This document shows, piece after piece, positions 11,859 through 24,592 of a stretch of DNA of 64,000 bases; the stretch's first letter is position 1, and every line of letters begins with the position of its first letter. Location: NCBI GenBank assembly GCA_004009845.1, contig RMBW01000013.1:186001-250000 (forward strand). Direction: 5' to 3'. The translations under genes and the position numbers were made by a program. The stretch comes from Davidsoniella eucalypti (taxonomy: Eukaryota > Ascomycota > Sordariomycetes > Microascales > Ceratocystidaceae). The notes under the pieces are model-generated. The model was not told the origin of the DNA. It saw only the letters and a program-made list of their open reading frames with translations, and did not search any database.

Positions 11859-13926
11859 TCACTGGCTTGACTCGGTAATGTTGCCAAGACCGGCATTATT
11901 CGAGGCATTAGCAGCTTTGGCGGCGTTGTTGGCAACCGCATTAGTGATGCCAGTACGGAGGCTGTCAGAGCACTTCTTGCCTAGATATTTGTCCACAATT
12001 GTGTTGAAATCGGCCTGCTTGACCATAGGGCCCTTTCCAGAACACGTTGCCTTCTTCTGTAGTTCACTACAGAGTGCATCAAGATCAAACTCGCCAGCCT
12101 GGACCTTGGGGCAGTTTTGAAGTTTATCCCTATCGAAACAGTTAGTTTGAAAGTGTATGTTTAGGACGCAGAAAGCGAGCAGTCGGCACGTCGTAAACGA
12201 CTATGCTTATAAGGCATGTTTTTGTTGATGTCGTACCATAGTTGGTTGCAAGGAAGCTTGTTTTCATTCTCGGAATTGAATTCAAATGCGTCATTGTCAT
12301 TTTGTGCATCAATCTGCTGGATCAAGCTGCTTGGCTTGGTGCCGAAAGGCTCAACAGACAGAGGAGTATCGTAAGGCATCAGGAAGTCGGCATTAAAGAG
12401 TGTCGACTCATCTTGATTCATTGTGAGGATGTTCTCCTGTGGCTCTCGGTAGTCACCGAAGAGCTGAGGATCAAACTGGACTTCGCTGTTGCGAGTGAGC
12501 CAGCCTATGTCCATGTCGTAACCACTGAAGCCGTCTAGACCTAAGTCATCATAAATGTTAGCATGTGGTTCACGAGGGGACGAGGCCCATCTCTCGATCC
12601 GAGAATCGTGATCAGGGACTCGTCCGAGGAGTTCTCGATCATACCTGGGGCGGACATCATAAAAGGGGAGGACTTCTCGATTGTAGCCAGAGAATCGACT
12701 GGCTTGTTAAGGCTTAGTGGAGACTGGTTGAAAGGCTCAGGTGATGTTTCACACGATGAGCTAGTCCCAGGATTTGAATTTGAGGAGACGGATGGCGAGC
12801 TCGTGGTGCCATATCCAATGATAGCAGAGGAGTTGCTAAGGGAGTCTTTCTTGTTGCCATGAGGTTGGCTCGAAAGGTCAACATTGAAGATGTTAGAGAA
12901 CTGTACTAACTCAGAAGATGTGCTACCGGAGCCTATACTAAATGAGCGTGAGGTATCTATGTGTGGCGAGGTAGAACTTGACTGCTGCCTTGAATGTTGT
13001 TGTTGCTGTTGACGCTGCGACGATTGTGGCTGCTGCTGAGACTGTTTGGTTGAACTAGGCGAGAAACTAGAGCTGGAAGAAGATGTATGGCTAGGTCCAG
13101 GAAGCGAGCCAAACTTGGGGAACTCAAACTGGAAGCTAATATCGGATATGTTGTTGATAGCTGCAGCACCAAAGCCACGGGGTCTCTCCTCGAAAGAACT
13201 ACCGTCACCATTCGGAGTCTGCAGGGCTTTATTGTACTGACTGAGTTCCTTGTTGAGACGCTCTATTTGCTGTCTTAGCGCAGCGTTCTCAGTGCTGGCA
13301 TCATCGGATGCCTTCTGCAGTTCTTCAACCTTGGTCTCGAGATCTTGAACATGTTTCTCTTTGCGTTCGCGGAATGCACGTTGGGCGGCTCTGTTCTGAG
13401 CCTTCCGCTTCTATTAGGTGGCAAGGTTGTTAGTATTAGAGGCAAACCACTGATGCTTTGATGTTTGATGGAGAGAAAGAAAACGTACTGTTGTTGGCTC
13501 CTCCGTAAGAGGCTTGCGACCGGGCTTCTTGGCGATCTTCTCTGGCTTCTTGCCCTCACGTTTCTTGCTGGGATATTCGTCTGTATCGCCTGGAAGCGAG
13601 TGCTTTTCAGAACTTTCGCCCTTCTCTTTGGTGGGACTTGAAGTGCCAGAGTCACCGTCGGAGAGGGCAGAGATCAGCGAGGCTTCGCCAACTAAACTTT
13701 CGTCGTTGAAGTCAAAATCGAAGGCGGGGTCGGACGGGTTGAAGTCATAGCTATAAGGGAAGGTAGGGTTGGCGGTGATAGAGGAAGCTGGTTGCTCGGA
13801 TGAGGTGGCAATTGTAGGGTTGGCAACGTTGAGAGCGTTCAAAAGGACGTTCTGTTGCTCGGCGTTCAAGATAAAGTGACGCGGGTCGACACCCGACATA
13901 TCCTGTGAGTTTTTCTGGGACGCCAT
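11859..13926 (-). CDS. YAP1: AP-1-like bZIP oxidative-stress transcription factor (Yap1/Pap1 type)
   Basis: Four exons (13489-13926, 12645-13410, 12237-12540, 11859-12129) encode 592 aa; introns are 78, 104 and 107 bp. The family activates antioxidant and multidrug-resistance genes; oxidation of its cysteine-rich domains blocks Crm1 export and traps it in the nucleus. The basic region KRKAQNRAAQRAFRERK begins at residue 147 and is followed by leucine-zipper heptads. A single-Cys n-CRD-like motif SCETSPEPFNQSP follows. The LFGDYREP block and the c-CRD are typical: Cys near 499, 509, 523, 532 and 556 around CNQLWDKLQNC, LCSEL and KKC, overlapping the export signal. The 104-bp intron is required because the bZIP and C-terminal frames differ; its TTAG acceptor and CTAAC branch are good. 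The c-CRD Trp codon is split across the last intron. Only one n-CRD cysteine is visible, against three in yeast Yap1. Confidence 0.93.
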
Positions 13927-15017
13927 TGTATGGGTGCCAAGATCGTCACGATGCTGTATCTGGAGTGGAAGGTGAAAGACAAGCCTGATAAATCAGTCCA
14001 GCTAAAAAAAAAAGCGATTATGACGTATTGCGAGGGCGGCTAACCGATGATGTACGAATCAGAGAACGTCTATCAAATAAGATACTAGGCAGAAGGTTGA
14101 ACCCCTAGACGAGCAGAAAGAAAGAAAAGGCAGACAAAGAATATTGCGACTGCTTTCAGAATGCAAAAAAAGATGATGAAATGAGATTGTGTTGTGGTGG
14201 TGAAGGAAGAAAAAAAGTAGATGAAGTCTTAGCCGGGGCAAAGTTTATTCTAGCTTCTGGAAGCCGTTCAGGGGACAGACAGGAAAGGTGGAAGATGGAA
14301 AGAGAAGACGAGAGAACATATGTCGACAGATGGCAGTACAACTGATGGCAGTACAACTAGCGATGGACTCAGGAACGGAGGAGGTCCGCTTCGGGACATG
14401 CTACTAGAGACTTGGCTAGAGGCTTGCGTTTAGGCGTCTGTCAGCGGCCCAGGCATGTGTTCTGGAAATGCAGTTGTACATGTATGGGAGTTGGAGACAA
14501 GTTGAAAGGCGTCACTGTAGCCTGTGTGCTTGTATACCAGCAAAGGAATTTGGAACTTCTGCAGGATGTAAGACTCGGTTTGCCGCGAGCCAAGTATAAA
14601 CTAGCAGGCCGGTGTAAAATATGCTGATAGCTGGTGTTATTTGGAGCCTGATGACGGCAGAAGATGACAGACAATCGTAGACGGTTGCTAGTTTACGGCA
14701 GACACCAAAAATGCACTTGGTTGGCGAGTTGAAGAATGCGTAAAAGCCAAGTACGCCCTGAAGTGAAAGCCGTCTCGGATTTCTAGCAATTCTCATGCTT
14801 TTGCGCATGAGACGAAGGCATCACCACTCATTAAATCAGCCTCTAGTTTCGCTCGTCGTCGCTATTCCGCAGCTTTACCAGCTAGCAAGCAGGCTTCTGG
14901 CTTTTGATTGGCCGTATGACACAGAAGTGGGGCGACATCAATTGTCAATTTGTCAGCAGCTAAGTCACAGTTCGGAGTTTTCGGGGGAATTTGAGCCGCT
15001 AGCGATGATACCAGTCC

Positions 15018-15085
15018 TTTTTTTTAATTCATTTTTATATCTTTTTCTGGTAGACAGAATAATCGACACAAAAAGTACCTGTTTT
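15018..15085 (-). mobile_element. candidate A-tailed retroposed insertion sharing a 3' tail with two others
   Basis: On the minus strand this 68-bp segment ends AATGAATTAAAAAAAA, the same 3' end as the insertions at 15338 and 40122, but its 5' part is different. It is bounded by a 6-bp direct repeat CAGTCC (15012-15017 and 15086-15091). The short duplication makes this the weakest of the three. Confidence 0.4.
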
Positions 15086-15337
15086 CAGTCCCGATTAGGA
15101 ATTCACAGACACCGGCTGCGAGGCGGCGTTGATTGGGACAGGGCTGTGCCAATATAGAACTATCTAGAACCCCATGGCCTGTTGTTTTTATATACAGATT
15201 TATATAACAACTTCTAACTTTGATAGTTGAGACCATTAGGGGGTTCTCGACGTCTGTACGGCCTTCCCCTACTACAATGTACTACTGGAGAAGCTTTCGG
15301 GTTTGATCTGATATGAGAAGGCTCTGCTGACTCACGC

Positions 15338-15395
15338 TTTTTATTTTTATTTTTAATTCATTAATCTTATGGAGCTATAGAGCTATGAAGATGTA
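15338..15395 (-). mobile_element. mini-retroposon copy 1 with 8-bp target-site duplication
   Basis: Fifty-eight bases flanked by the direct repeat ACTCACGC (15330-15337 and 15396-15403). On the minus strand the unit begins ACATCTTCATAGCTC, repeats ATAGCTC, passes through AATGAATT and ends in an A-rich tail at 15338-15354. A 44-bp core (15351-15394) differs at only one base from the copy at 40128-40171. A-tail plus target duplication is the signature of target-primed reverse transcription by LINE machinery. Confidence 0.7.
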
Positions 15396-16089
15396 ACTCA
15401 CGCTGGCTAAGCATGAGTTAACTAGTTGCAATGTCTATTGTACGCGGATCCTTGTCATATGCATGGCTGCCTGCCTTGCCGTCTGAGAGCTCGTAGCTTA
15501 CATGTATATCTATTTACAATTCACATACACACGTACACGAACTGAAGCTCGGCGCTAATTTATAAAAGCTTATTTTATCTCTTTTATACCATATCTCCAT
15601 ACCACCTGTCAATTTCTTTCGAGTTGATTTCCTGTCTGCTTGGTCTGGACCCCCGGAAGTTTATGTCAGGAGATTCTCTATAGCATTGGCAGTAAATGCA
15701 ACAACAAGAACCTATATGTACATATATATGTGCAACTTCTGGTCGTTCCGTGCACAGTTATGTATACAGATATACACAGTATAGCACTTAAGCCGAGCTT
15801 ACGCTTGACTCTAGTGCACATCTGTGCCGTACAATTAGCTAGGCGAGGATGACCAGCTGACTCTGGGTCAACGTGCATATCAACGTGCATGGGTTCCTTT
15901 CGTCCCTTCGCCTTTTACAAGCATCATGCAACGAGCGCCTACTTTGATTCAGTGGAGATAAGTGCCGGCGTTTAGGTTTATATGCCCATTCATTCCGCTT
16001 TTTATCCGGTTACAACTCCTATAACTATCCATAATATAATGTATAACAAGGATCAATTTATATATATCTGTAGGTGCCAAACTGTAGTT

Positions 16090-17812
16090 CTATAGTGAGG
16101 CTTCAAATAACCGGTGAAGCTGTTCTCTTTCAGCTTCTACCTCTTCCTGTAAGCCCGGCGCCAGTTTCAACACTCTACTTTGAGGCAGAGTTCCCTCAAC
16201 CAAACTATCGATATCACCACTACCGAATCCAAGTGCTTTGAGGCCTGATGGTTGATCGCCTAGGCCATCGAGAAACTTGCGGATGGCTTCGCCTAAGACC
16301 TCGCCGGCACTAGCTTGCGGCACATTGCTAACATCTACACCAAATGCTTCAGCTGCTTGTAGATGACGTTCGGGATTAGATGGACCCGTGAAGCGGAACA
16401 CCGCCGGGGCAGTAACGGCCACTGACACGCCATGGGGAATGATTGGTTGTGGTATTTCATATCCTGCATGCTTGTACTCAGATGGATTTTGGCTGGCAAT
16501 GGGATAAGACATTCCTAAACAAGGACAGTTAGTATCACCAACTTGTGGACCACACACTTGTAGACTGGGGATGGCAATCTAGATGCATTCCCAATCCTTG
16601 GAATCGTTCTAGAAGAGATATATCAACTTACCGTGACACAAATGGACGCCTGCATTCCCGAACCCAATACCGGCTAGGGTTGCTGCTAGCAGCATCTCTC
16701 TCTGGGCCTCAAAGTCTTCAGGATCTTTGACGGCACGAGGAAGATACTTTACTGTCTGACGTAGTGCATGCAAGCTGAACACATCACTGATTGGGTTTGC
16801 GCCCTGATATGCTGGTCGTAGCAGCGGGTTCTCCGGCCGTGGCGTGCGCTCGTTATAAGGAATAGCTGTCCATGATTCCAACGAGTGACATAGCACATCT
16901 AAGCCTGAGCTGGCCTTGACAGCCGATGGCATAGTCCGGGTGTTGAGTGGGTCGACTATGCCAATCATCGGCTTGAGGTTACGGTGCGCAATGCCAGTCT
17001 TGGCTCGCTTAGCTACTAGATCGAAGATGGCTGTGCCAGTGGTTTCACTGCCAGTGCCCGCGGTAGTCGGCACGGCTATCAGCGGCTTGAGCGGCCGGTC
17101 GATCGGACGGCCGGCCCCAAGAGGGGCTGCGATGAAGTCGGTGAATGGTGCATCAGCATAGACGGAATAGAGGTTCATGATCTTCGCCGTGTCAATCACC
17201 GAGCCACCGCCAACAGCAACGTAAACGTCGGTATTTTGCTTTCGCGCCCAATCTATAGCTTCCTTAACTCTATGTACAGCAATGATTCATTAGTATCTTC
17301 CCTGGCACGAGGTCTGGCTGTATAACGTAAACTTACGAGTAATCTTTTGGCTCGATCTTGACCTTGTTGAATACTGTGTAGTTGATGCCATTTCTTGCCA
17401 GGCTTTCTCTAACCTGCCGCATGGGAAACAGCGTATCGATAGTCTCGTCGGTGACGACACAGACATTCTTCGCTTTGAGATTCTGTAAATCCATACCAAT
17501 CTCGCTCGTGACGCCTTCGCCAAAGCGAATCGCCGATGCGGCCATCTCAAAGGCGTACTCTTTGTTTGCCGACGGCGATGTGGCGAGTCTGCGGCTGCCC
17601 GCAAATCGAGACGCTACGGCGCTATGTTGGAGGTGGTGGCCCGGGTTGGAGTGGCATGGACAGTTGGGTGGGTGGGTGAACTGGATCGTCCGTAGCATGG
17701 AAAGAGCCTTGCTGGCCGCCTATAATAGCCCGATCGGCGCCGTGTTAGTGAGCATGATGATAGCGGTATCAAGTTGAAGCCTTACGTTGGGCGAGCTTCT
17801 AATGAGCACCAT
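16090..17812 (-). CDS. mitochondrial hydroxyacid-oxoacid transhydrogenase (iron-alcohol-dehydrogenase family, ADHFE1-like)
   Basis: Oxidises 4-hydroxybutyrate-type hydroxy acids with 2-oxoglutarate as acceptor. Exons 17786-17812, 17337-17719, 16632-17269 and 16090-16514 give 490 aa, all junctions in phase. The N-terminus MVLIRSSPNAASKALSM plus an Arg-containing, acid-poor stretch ending FAGSRRLATSP fits a mitochondrial presequence. The nucleotide motif GGGSVIDTAK is near 157, the PTTAGTGSETT motif near 205, and metal-site residues are in GLDVLCHSLES near 259-269 and in HLCHGMSYPI, whose His-Gly is rebuilt across the last intron. Length fits the family (about 460-490). The nine-codon first exon is needed to reach an ATG with a full presequence, though Met17 could also start translation. 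The distinction from other iron-containing dehydrogenases rests on the HGMSYPI context and the targeting peptide. Confidence 0.9.
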
Positions 17813-18965
17813 GACTACAAACGAAGCCGGTTTGTGTTGCTAGCGGGTTTATATAGAATGGGACCTAAATCTGCCAATATGATATCAAGAGAATTTGCTG
17901 GGCGGTGATATTGGAAGGTCCGCTATATATTATTATGAAACTGCAACTACTTCTCCAAGTTGCGGGGTTGATTTGATGAGGCCTTTGTCGCAAAAAGCGG
18001 CTCGAAATGCAACTATCCAGCCTTTATGTTTTGGCCTCCGACTTGCATTACCGAGGTGGGACAAAACGCTGAAAGATAGCCCGTTTGCCCACGATGATTA
18101 AGATCCCCTCCTATACCGGCTGTACCTATGTAGCATTGAAACTGCCGTTGTGACATTTTGGCCTTGTTTTCGATATCAGAGTACCTGTTACCGGCAATTA
18201 AACAAGCAGCCAATTCAGCGCTATCATTTCATACGGAATATCTTGTACATATAGTACTAATAGCGAACGGATATTGATACACGTAGTAGGTCAGCTGCCG
18301 TGTGATTCCCTCTTCTCTACGATCGATACGCACTTATTTGCTAGTTGGGGTTGCGGGTTCGCTTATGCTATAGTCACATCCTAACTGTCTAACTATACAT
18401 ATGCACATATGTACAACAGGTTCTGCAGTTGTTATATCTGGCCTGTGCCCCCATTAAAAATGATATACACTACAGAAACATGCTTAAACGAGCAGAAAAC
18501 AAGGCGATGTCTTGCCTTTTGCTAACGCGAAAAGACAAGATATCGACTGTTTAAGGCACTGCTTATAGTGACAAAGCAAGTAGAGTTGATCTCCCGAAGC
18601 TATTACAAAGTCAACACCTATTTGGGCTTTATCCGTCACCTCTAATTATCCATCGCTTTCGCCCTGTTTGGGTAACCTACCTCCGCGTTATCGGAATCCG
18701 GGATGTTACGCCAGCTTCAGCTTCACTTCAAATTGCCTAGTGTTATTACTGATACTAATGATAATTGATCGAAAATATGTCTTGTTGTAGCTAGCTCACT
18801 TTACTGACAAGTAATGTGTTATGTCGAAAGCCCGTGTATTTCAGTTCGCTCCGTTTTATGCGCCGAATATTCTATATTCACAATAAACATATGCTCTTAG
18901 CTATTCTAATCCTCCGTTTTTATGATATGCTGATGCAAGTCGTGAACCATGATGACATGTCTTTT
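17813..18965. other. intergenic, tandem minus-strand genes
   Basis: About 1.15 kb containing the promoter of the transhydrogenase gene and the 3' flank of the ataxin-10-domain gene. An ACATATG-CA-CATATGT inverted repeat occurs near 18403-18418. No gene or RNA is recognised. Confidence 0.5.
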
Positions 18966-21763
18966 TCACATAAAATCATTTTCCAAGTCAGTGTTGCCGT
19001 TGGAGTTCAAACTCATAGCGGCCATGCCCTTGTCGACATCGCGGTGTTTAGCCGGCGCCTTTCCTTTGGCCTTCTTGCGAACTTCGACATTGATTTCACC
19101 TTCGATACCATCAACCCTGATTCTATGAGTCTCTGGTCCGCCTTGGGGCACCGCTGATCCACTGCCGCTCGCTCCACCCCCGTTGGCATTACCACCAGCC
19201 TGTCCGTTCTGTCCTGTCATGAGCGGAGGAGCCATACTTATTAGCTCACGGAAGAAATTATTCGCCGCTTCGCAGCCGTCAAGCAACCACTTTAGACAGA
19301 CTGTGACTCTCTCTTTCGCAAACGGGTTATAATCGTCGTAGGCGCAGCTGTTTAAAAGAGGCACAATTCCGTTGTTGCGCACAATCTGTTGTTGGACGAT
19401 GGGATTTCCAGGGCTGCTGCATCCTAGTGGTGGTTGGAGCAAGTGTGCCATGATGGTGAAAATCTGGGCCTTGAGCCCACACCAAGGGAACTTGTACGCC
19501 GGCTCCTGTGAGATTGATTGTGAGGGGTTGTTGTCAGGATAAGGACGATCAACGGCCGGTGTCGTTTCGGGGGCTCTATCTCTGTTTGGAAGAGAAACAA
19601 GTGGTTTCTTTGCAACCGCAGCATCTAATCCGTTCAATAAGGCAACCAGATCGAAGATAGCTTCCCACTCAATCAAGCGCTTGCGGGTTTCAGGAATATC
19701 AGACACGATCATGATCAAATCTAAAAAGACTGCAAGGCCATCCTTGGCACGATCCATGTCCCACAGGTCCACGGGGAAGTATGAATAATCAAGCTTGTTC
19801 TCGCGTACTTGGGCCTGGATGTGCATGAGGGCTAAGCACTCTGGTACAACCTCCCAGCGGAAGATATGGAAGAGGAAGTGTATCAAGGCGATATCATTCT
19901 CAAACTCCTTGGACTGGGTGTATCTGCTATTTTCGGCAATATTGATATGATAGTTGTCGCTCTTTGTCTTGAAGATTTGGTAAATCATCCGGAGAAGAAC
20001 GGTTTGGGCAGGTGACATGATATCTTTGGGAATCCTAAGGCTTTGCCACGCATAAGGGATCAGGGCAGTCTTGTGGATGGCGTGGATGATATCGTTGGTG
20101 AGCTTGAACATGAGTGACGTCTCTTCCATTTCCCATACGGCAATGAAAACAAGCATCTCACGCAATAAACTCTTGCCGCAATCAAGGGCTAAGAATATTT
20201 TACATCGCGTCTTCTGCAACTCGCTAGTATTAACAGTGGGATTACTACCATGCATATCGATCATGCATGACTTGACGATCATGTGCAACGCTTCTATTTG
20301 CTTGGGGTCAAGTATGTTGGGGATCTCGGTAAGAATTCCGGCAAGAAGACCATCATCGTCTTCCATGTCATCTTCGCCATATTCATCCGCGAATTCCGAG
20401 CCAACATCTGTCGAGCTCTCCACTGAAGCAGTAGCTCGAGAGGGTGCTGGCGTAGGGGGAGTTCGATGTGTGCTAAGGCATCTTTGAAGCCGTAAAGTCT
20501 TGCAAGCCTCGATCTGGCCCTTGGCATTATCGATAGTAGTCATGTTCCGTCCAATGCAACGTATGGCCTTGTGTTTGTTATACCAGATATCAATCTCTTC
20601 TGATACGATAGGACTAGCTTTTGGGTCGAAGGAACGAGATCTATCGTCAGGTCCGCCAGTTCTCTGGTAGTTTTGAGACCAGTTACGGTGTAGGTAGCTG
20701 GACTGGCCGACCAGACCACCAATCTCTTCGTTGGGGTGGGCTTGTGCATACGAGTATAGAAGCTGGCGCGCCTCTGGATGTATTTTTGAGTGGCCCTCTA
20801 GCCACTGACGAACTTGGGCACGTGCAATATCGACACGAAAGTCATCCGGGGCTGACGGGATGTCGAGTGGACATGAAGATGGCGGGCCAGACGAAGGAGG
20901 CGCGAGAGCGCCGATGTCATAGTCGAATAGGACATCAAGCCAAAATGACATTTTGTTGCGGTCATGTTTGGTTATCCAGTTGTGGGCGTGCTGAAGAGAC
21001 ACGACAAGCAACTTTTTGACTATGGGTAGGTTAGTGAGGAAGTTTGTAGGTAGTATAGGTAGTCTAGAGTATAGAACATACAAAGCTCATTGATTTCGAT
21101 TAGGTTTGCCTGCGAGATGTCATCCAGCATTTCTCCATCGCTACCTTTGCTAGCAACATTAATGCAAAGCAAGATTATTTGGTACACGCTTTGGTCATAG
21201 TGCACAGCGGCACATAGGTCCTGAGGGATCTCGGGCTCGACAGTCACAAGCATGTTGCGGGCAACGTGCATCAGCTTGATAAGCATCTGAAGGTCTTCCT
21301 TTAGGGACTTGTAGTTGCTGACTATCAAGGCATTGCTCTCTTGGGGCGTAATGCGACGGTCAGGGTCTGTAAGTAACGGTGGAGGTCCTAATGAGCGGTT
21401 GGCAAGCTCTGAGACAGCCGTTCCAAATACCCGCGTCAAAGAAAGCCAGATACCGACGTTCTTGGACAGGATGTTTCTATTCTAGTATCAGTCATGGTCG
21501 GTTCTGCAAAGCAAGTAATCATGATTTCAGAAACCAAGGCGTGGCTGCGGAACTAGGCCTCACCTCATAATAGCATTGCTATGCGTCTTTTCAAGTGTGC
21601 TGTTCACCATAGATACGACTTTCTCCGTGGTACGGGGTCCCATTGGCGGTAGCTCTATGAAATGGCCTTCCAGGCAGGACAGAGCTGCCCCAAAACAGCG
21701 CTCTTCGATGGTTTCATCGCCGGGGTCTCTGCCGGCAACATCAATATCGACAACAGCCGCCAT
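18966..21763 (-). CDS. ataxin-10-domain protein (Ctr86-like)
   Basis: Exons 21564-21763, 21082-21476 and 18966-21019 give 882 aa; phase-2 and phase-1 junctions rebuild Arg and Phe codons. Introns are 87 and 62 bp. The C-terminal part, about residues 745-800, matches the ataxin-10 homology region: NNGIVPLLNSCAYDDYNPF, then a KWLLDGCEAANNFF block. This domain is found in human ataxin-10 and yeast Ctr86. The N-terminal two thirds look like all-helical repeats, with a disordered acidic insert (EYGEDDMEDDDG, near residue 415). The extreme C-terminus is Gly/Ser- and Lys-rich and disordered. No membrane segment is evident, so the name copper transport protein 86, used for the yeast relative, should not be read as a transporter. 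The 5' end faces the small membrane-protein gene across a shared promoter region. Confidence 0.8.
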
Positions 21764-23057
21764 CTTGCTGGATGACGTTAACAGAGTGAGATATCAATAT
21801 AACTGTAGCACGCAAGGCAATAGATATAGCAAGAATGAAATGAAATAATGTTGTGGATGTGATAGTATAGAAGACTTGACTTGAAAGCCCTAATTTCTTC
21901 TTGAAAAGTTTGGGATACTCAGTAATGGGTGGACATAAGCCGATTAGTAATTCTGCGCACTGTATAGCCAAAAAAGGTTTAACGACTTATTTTCATCTCG
22001 GAGGGGAAACCTTAGTAGTATCACGTGCACGCCAACAATAGGCTTTGCTACACAGGCTTAACCCTTATAGAATAATCCTACTGAGGATAGATGAGAACAT
22101 TTCCATAAGTATAGTTGCATCTCTGTCTACAAACGAACAAAAACATACAACTACTCAACCATCGCTAAAATTCGTCAAAGCAACTCCGGAACCATGAGCC
22201 GAAATCAAGGTAGAGTGCCATTAGAAGTGATAGGAATAGAGTAGGAATGCTCTCATCATCACATTTACAACGCACAAAAGACCATGCTGACTAGGAGAAG
22301 GCCGACTAGCTTACTCATGAACCGTTGCACGATAGGATAAATTAAGCAACACTTGCATGGCCCAGAAGGTTGAAAAGACAGAAATAACAAATGTAATTCT
22401 GCTGGTCTCCTTCGTTTGACTAGTTTTGCGTTACGTTTAAGTTTGGTTGTTGAAGATCTCGTACCCCACTGTGATGTGCTACCCTTGGCTCTAGGGTATA
22501 TGATTGGTTGTATGGTCAGGACATGGGCCCTGGCACTAACAACAGCGGCGCTTCAGGCCGGCGCTTGTAGAATGTCAAGCACCAATAACAACGCGGTAAG
22601 ATGCGACGCCGGATGGGAGGTTGTCTCAATAAGCGTATAATTGTGTGTATAAGCTATGAAGGAGCAGTTTCTGTGACACTGCGGACTAGGTTTGGGCCTT
22701 GGCCATGGCTGTAGGAGCAATGGTGAGCGTGATGTGCTGGGCGACCTTGGCATAATAGCGCTGGCCGTATCACTTAACGGTCCTGCTTAGCACGAGCTGA
22801 CTGTAAACAGGATACGCACAAGGTGGGAGTGGGTGACTTTGTTACTACATATGTGAATGCATTTCCCGTTTCTGGGTAGATGGCTTCTTTGCCTCCGAGT
22901 CTTTTCATCTGTCATAATCATCTCTGAAATCAGCTCACCACACCACCAATATCATATATAGCGTGGTCAACATTCGATATTCGCAATATTCAAAAGCCTC
23001 AGCCACAAAGTTTCGACTTGTCCATATATATACTCTATAGTCCCAAAGTCATTCGTT
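21764..23057. other. divergent promoter region
   Basis: About 1.3 kb between the ataxin-10-domain gene (-) and the small membrane-protein gene (+). It includes a CACGTG E-box-type palindrome at about 22023 and an ACATATGT palindrome near 22847. Open frames here are short and unconvincing. Confidence 0.5.
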
Positions 23058-23576
23058 ATGGCAAACGACACATTCCCGCTGGCCGGGCAAGACAGCGGTG
23101 CCGGCAGTGGAACTATCGACGGTACTGCTGTTGGTGCCGCGGGTGATTCTTCATCCAATAGCGGTATCTCATCAGGTGGTATGATTGCTATCATTGTCAT
23201 TGTAGTCCTCGCCACGATCATTGGTGGTAAGTCAACTAACTACATATACAATCAAACCGAGTTATAGATACTGCGTTTTCTAACACACGACACTTTAGTG
23301 GCTAGTGCTGCCTTGTTCTTCGTGGCTAAGAAGAGGGAGTGGAAGATCCGGGAGAGCATTCGCAAATCCGCCCGCAAAGTCGTTAACGCCCTCACTCCAC
23401 GCCGGTCCGAGTTTCCCAAGTCCGTCAAAGAAGGAAAGCCACCGTCGTCCCGTAGATACCGCGGCCATGACAAGTTTGATGAGATTCCGCCGACACCACG
23501 TCTGAGACCAGAAGACTTGGAGAAGGGCCTGGAGCAGGCTCAGGCTAAGAAAAAGACTATGAAGTGGGGTCGGTAG
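23058..23576 (+). CDS. small single-pass membrane protein of unknown function
   Basis: Exons 23058-23226 and 23299-23576 (phase 1, 72-bp intron with CTAAC) give 148 aa. I do not recognise a named family. Residues 1-40 are Gly/Ser/Asp-rich and uncharged to acidic. One hydrophobic helix spans about 42-66 (MIAIIVIVVLATII, then VASAALFFVA across the splice junction). The rest is strongly basic and Pro/Arg-rich (KKREWKIRESIRKSARK; DEIPPTPRLRPEDLEKGL). By the positive-inside rule the N-terminus faces the lumen or outside and the basic tail the cytosol. There is no cleavable signal peptide, so it would be a signal-anchor protein. The intron falls inside the membrane helix, and splicing restores a clean helix, which supports the model. 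Confidence 0.78.
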
Positions 23577-24592
23577 ACTGCAGAATAGACCGAACTACAG
23601 CAATAAAGCGTCTTGGTCGAGATAGAGACGCAGAAGATGACTCAAAGAGCAAAGGGTTGGCGGTTGTTGGTGAACTGGATCTGGTCCAGATAAGTTTGTG
23701 TTCTTTTTACAGTGTTTAAGCGAATTGGACGTGTTCCTGCATCTTCGATTTCATGGGTTTAATGAATTGACGGGGTTTCTTTTCATCACGGCGTTTTTGT
23801 GTGGATTTCTTGTGTTCTTTCTGCTGTTGAGCTTGGTTCATGATAGTTAATTTGTGTTTTGGCTTATCCTGATTTCTCCGTTCAATGTTGGGTGGTTGAA
23901 TGATTTGCCCGAATTGGTAATTTAGATCTGGCACTGTCAGACAGCTGGTGCTGATCTGTAACCCTAACAGGTAGGGCTTGGTTGGTCTAGAAGTTTGGTA
24001 GATTCTCGATTACTTCTCCCTCTAACAATTCTCAGCTTAACATCAACATTAGGCCGTCCAATTCACCTTGGCCACCGAATCTCACCTGTCCGTGATCTTG
24101 AGCATCGTCACACCGGATTTGCTTGAATAGTTTTACTGCTTGTTGAATCGATTTTCTAGACATTTATTTTGATATAATCTAGCTATATGTAAAATCCTAA
24201 TTGCGCTGCAACTAGTGATTGCCCTTGACCACAAAAGCCAAGCCCGGCGCATAACTAGCAATTAATTACATCAGCGTCACCCAACAAAAGCTTTTTGTTC
24301 TGGAATCTTGCGATTTCTAATTCTCAGCCTTGCCACCTTCGACGACACCGCAAACTCTGTTACTACCGAAACATCGCCAGATACGTTTCCAGTCATACAC
24401 CCAAAGCATTCCGCCAGCTTGCCCCTACAATTGCGATAAACAGCTCACTGGGACACCTCCACGCGCGGCCCGGAGTGTTTAGGTAGCTTTGCTACACATC
24501 CTACGGACGGAATTTCAGCTCTCCCGAGCCCTGAAGCCGCTCGAGGCTCACAGGGCGCGCGGATCGAGAGCAGTAGATGCTGGCCAGCCAGC
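23577..24592. other. intergenic: MED13 promoter
   Basis: About 1 kb upstream of MED13. It includes a ten-base telomere-like element TAACCCTAAC near 23959-23968. The frame at 24295-24486 has no conserved features. No RNA gene is seen. Confidence 0.5.

Larger units (their letters stand above)
13927..16089. other. intergenic: bZIP promoter with small retroposed insertions
   Basis: About 2.2 kb upstream of the bZIP gene. Frames of 60-120 codons here are not conserved-looking and are AT-biased. It contains two small A-tailed insertions (15018-15085 and 15338-15395, listed separately) and an ATGTACAT palindrome at 15716-15723. Several short ATG-started frames within 450 bp upstream of the bZIP start could be upstream ORFs if the leader is long. 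Confidence 0.5.

Noticed and set aside
23959..23968. TAACCCTAAC as alternative telomerase template
   Set aside because: Only ten bases, in the MED13 promoter with little room for a long RNA; similar to short telo-box promoter elements.
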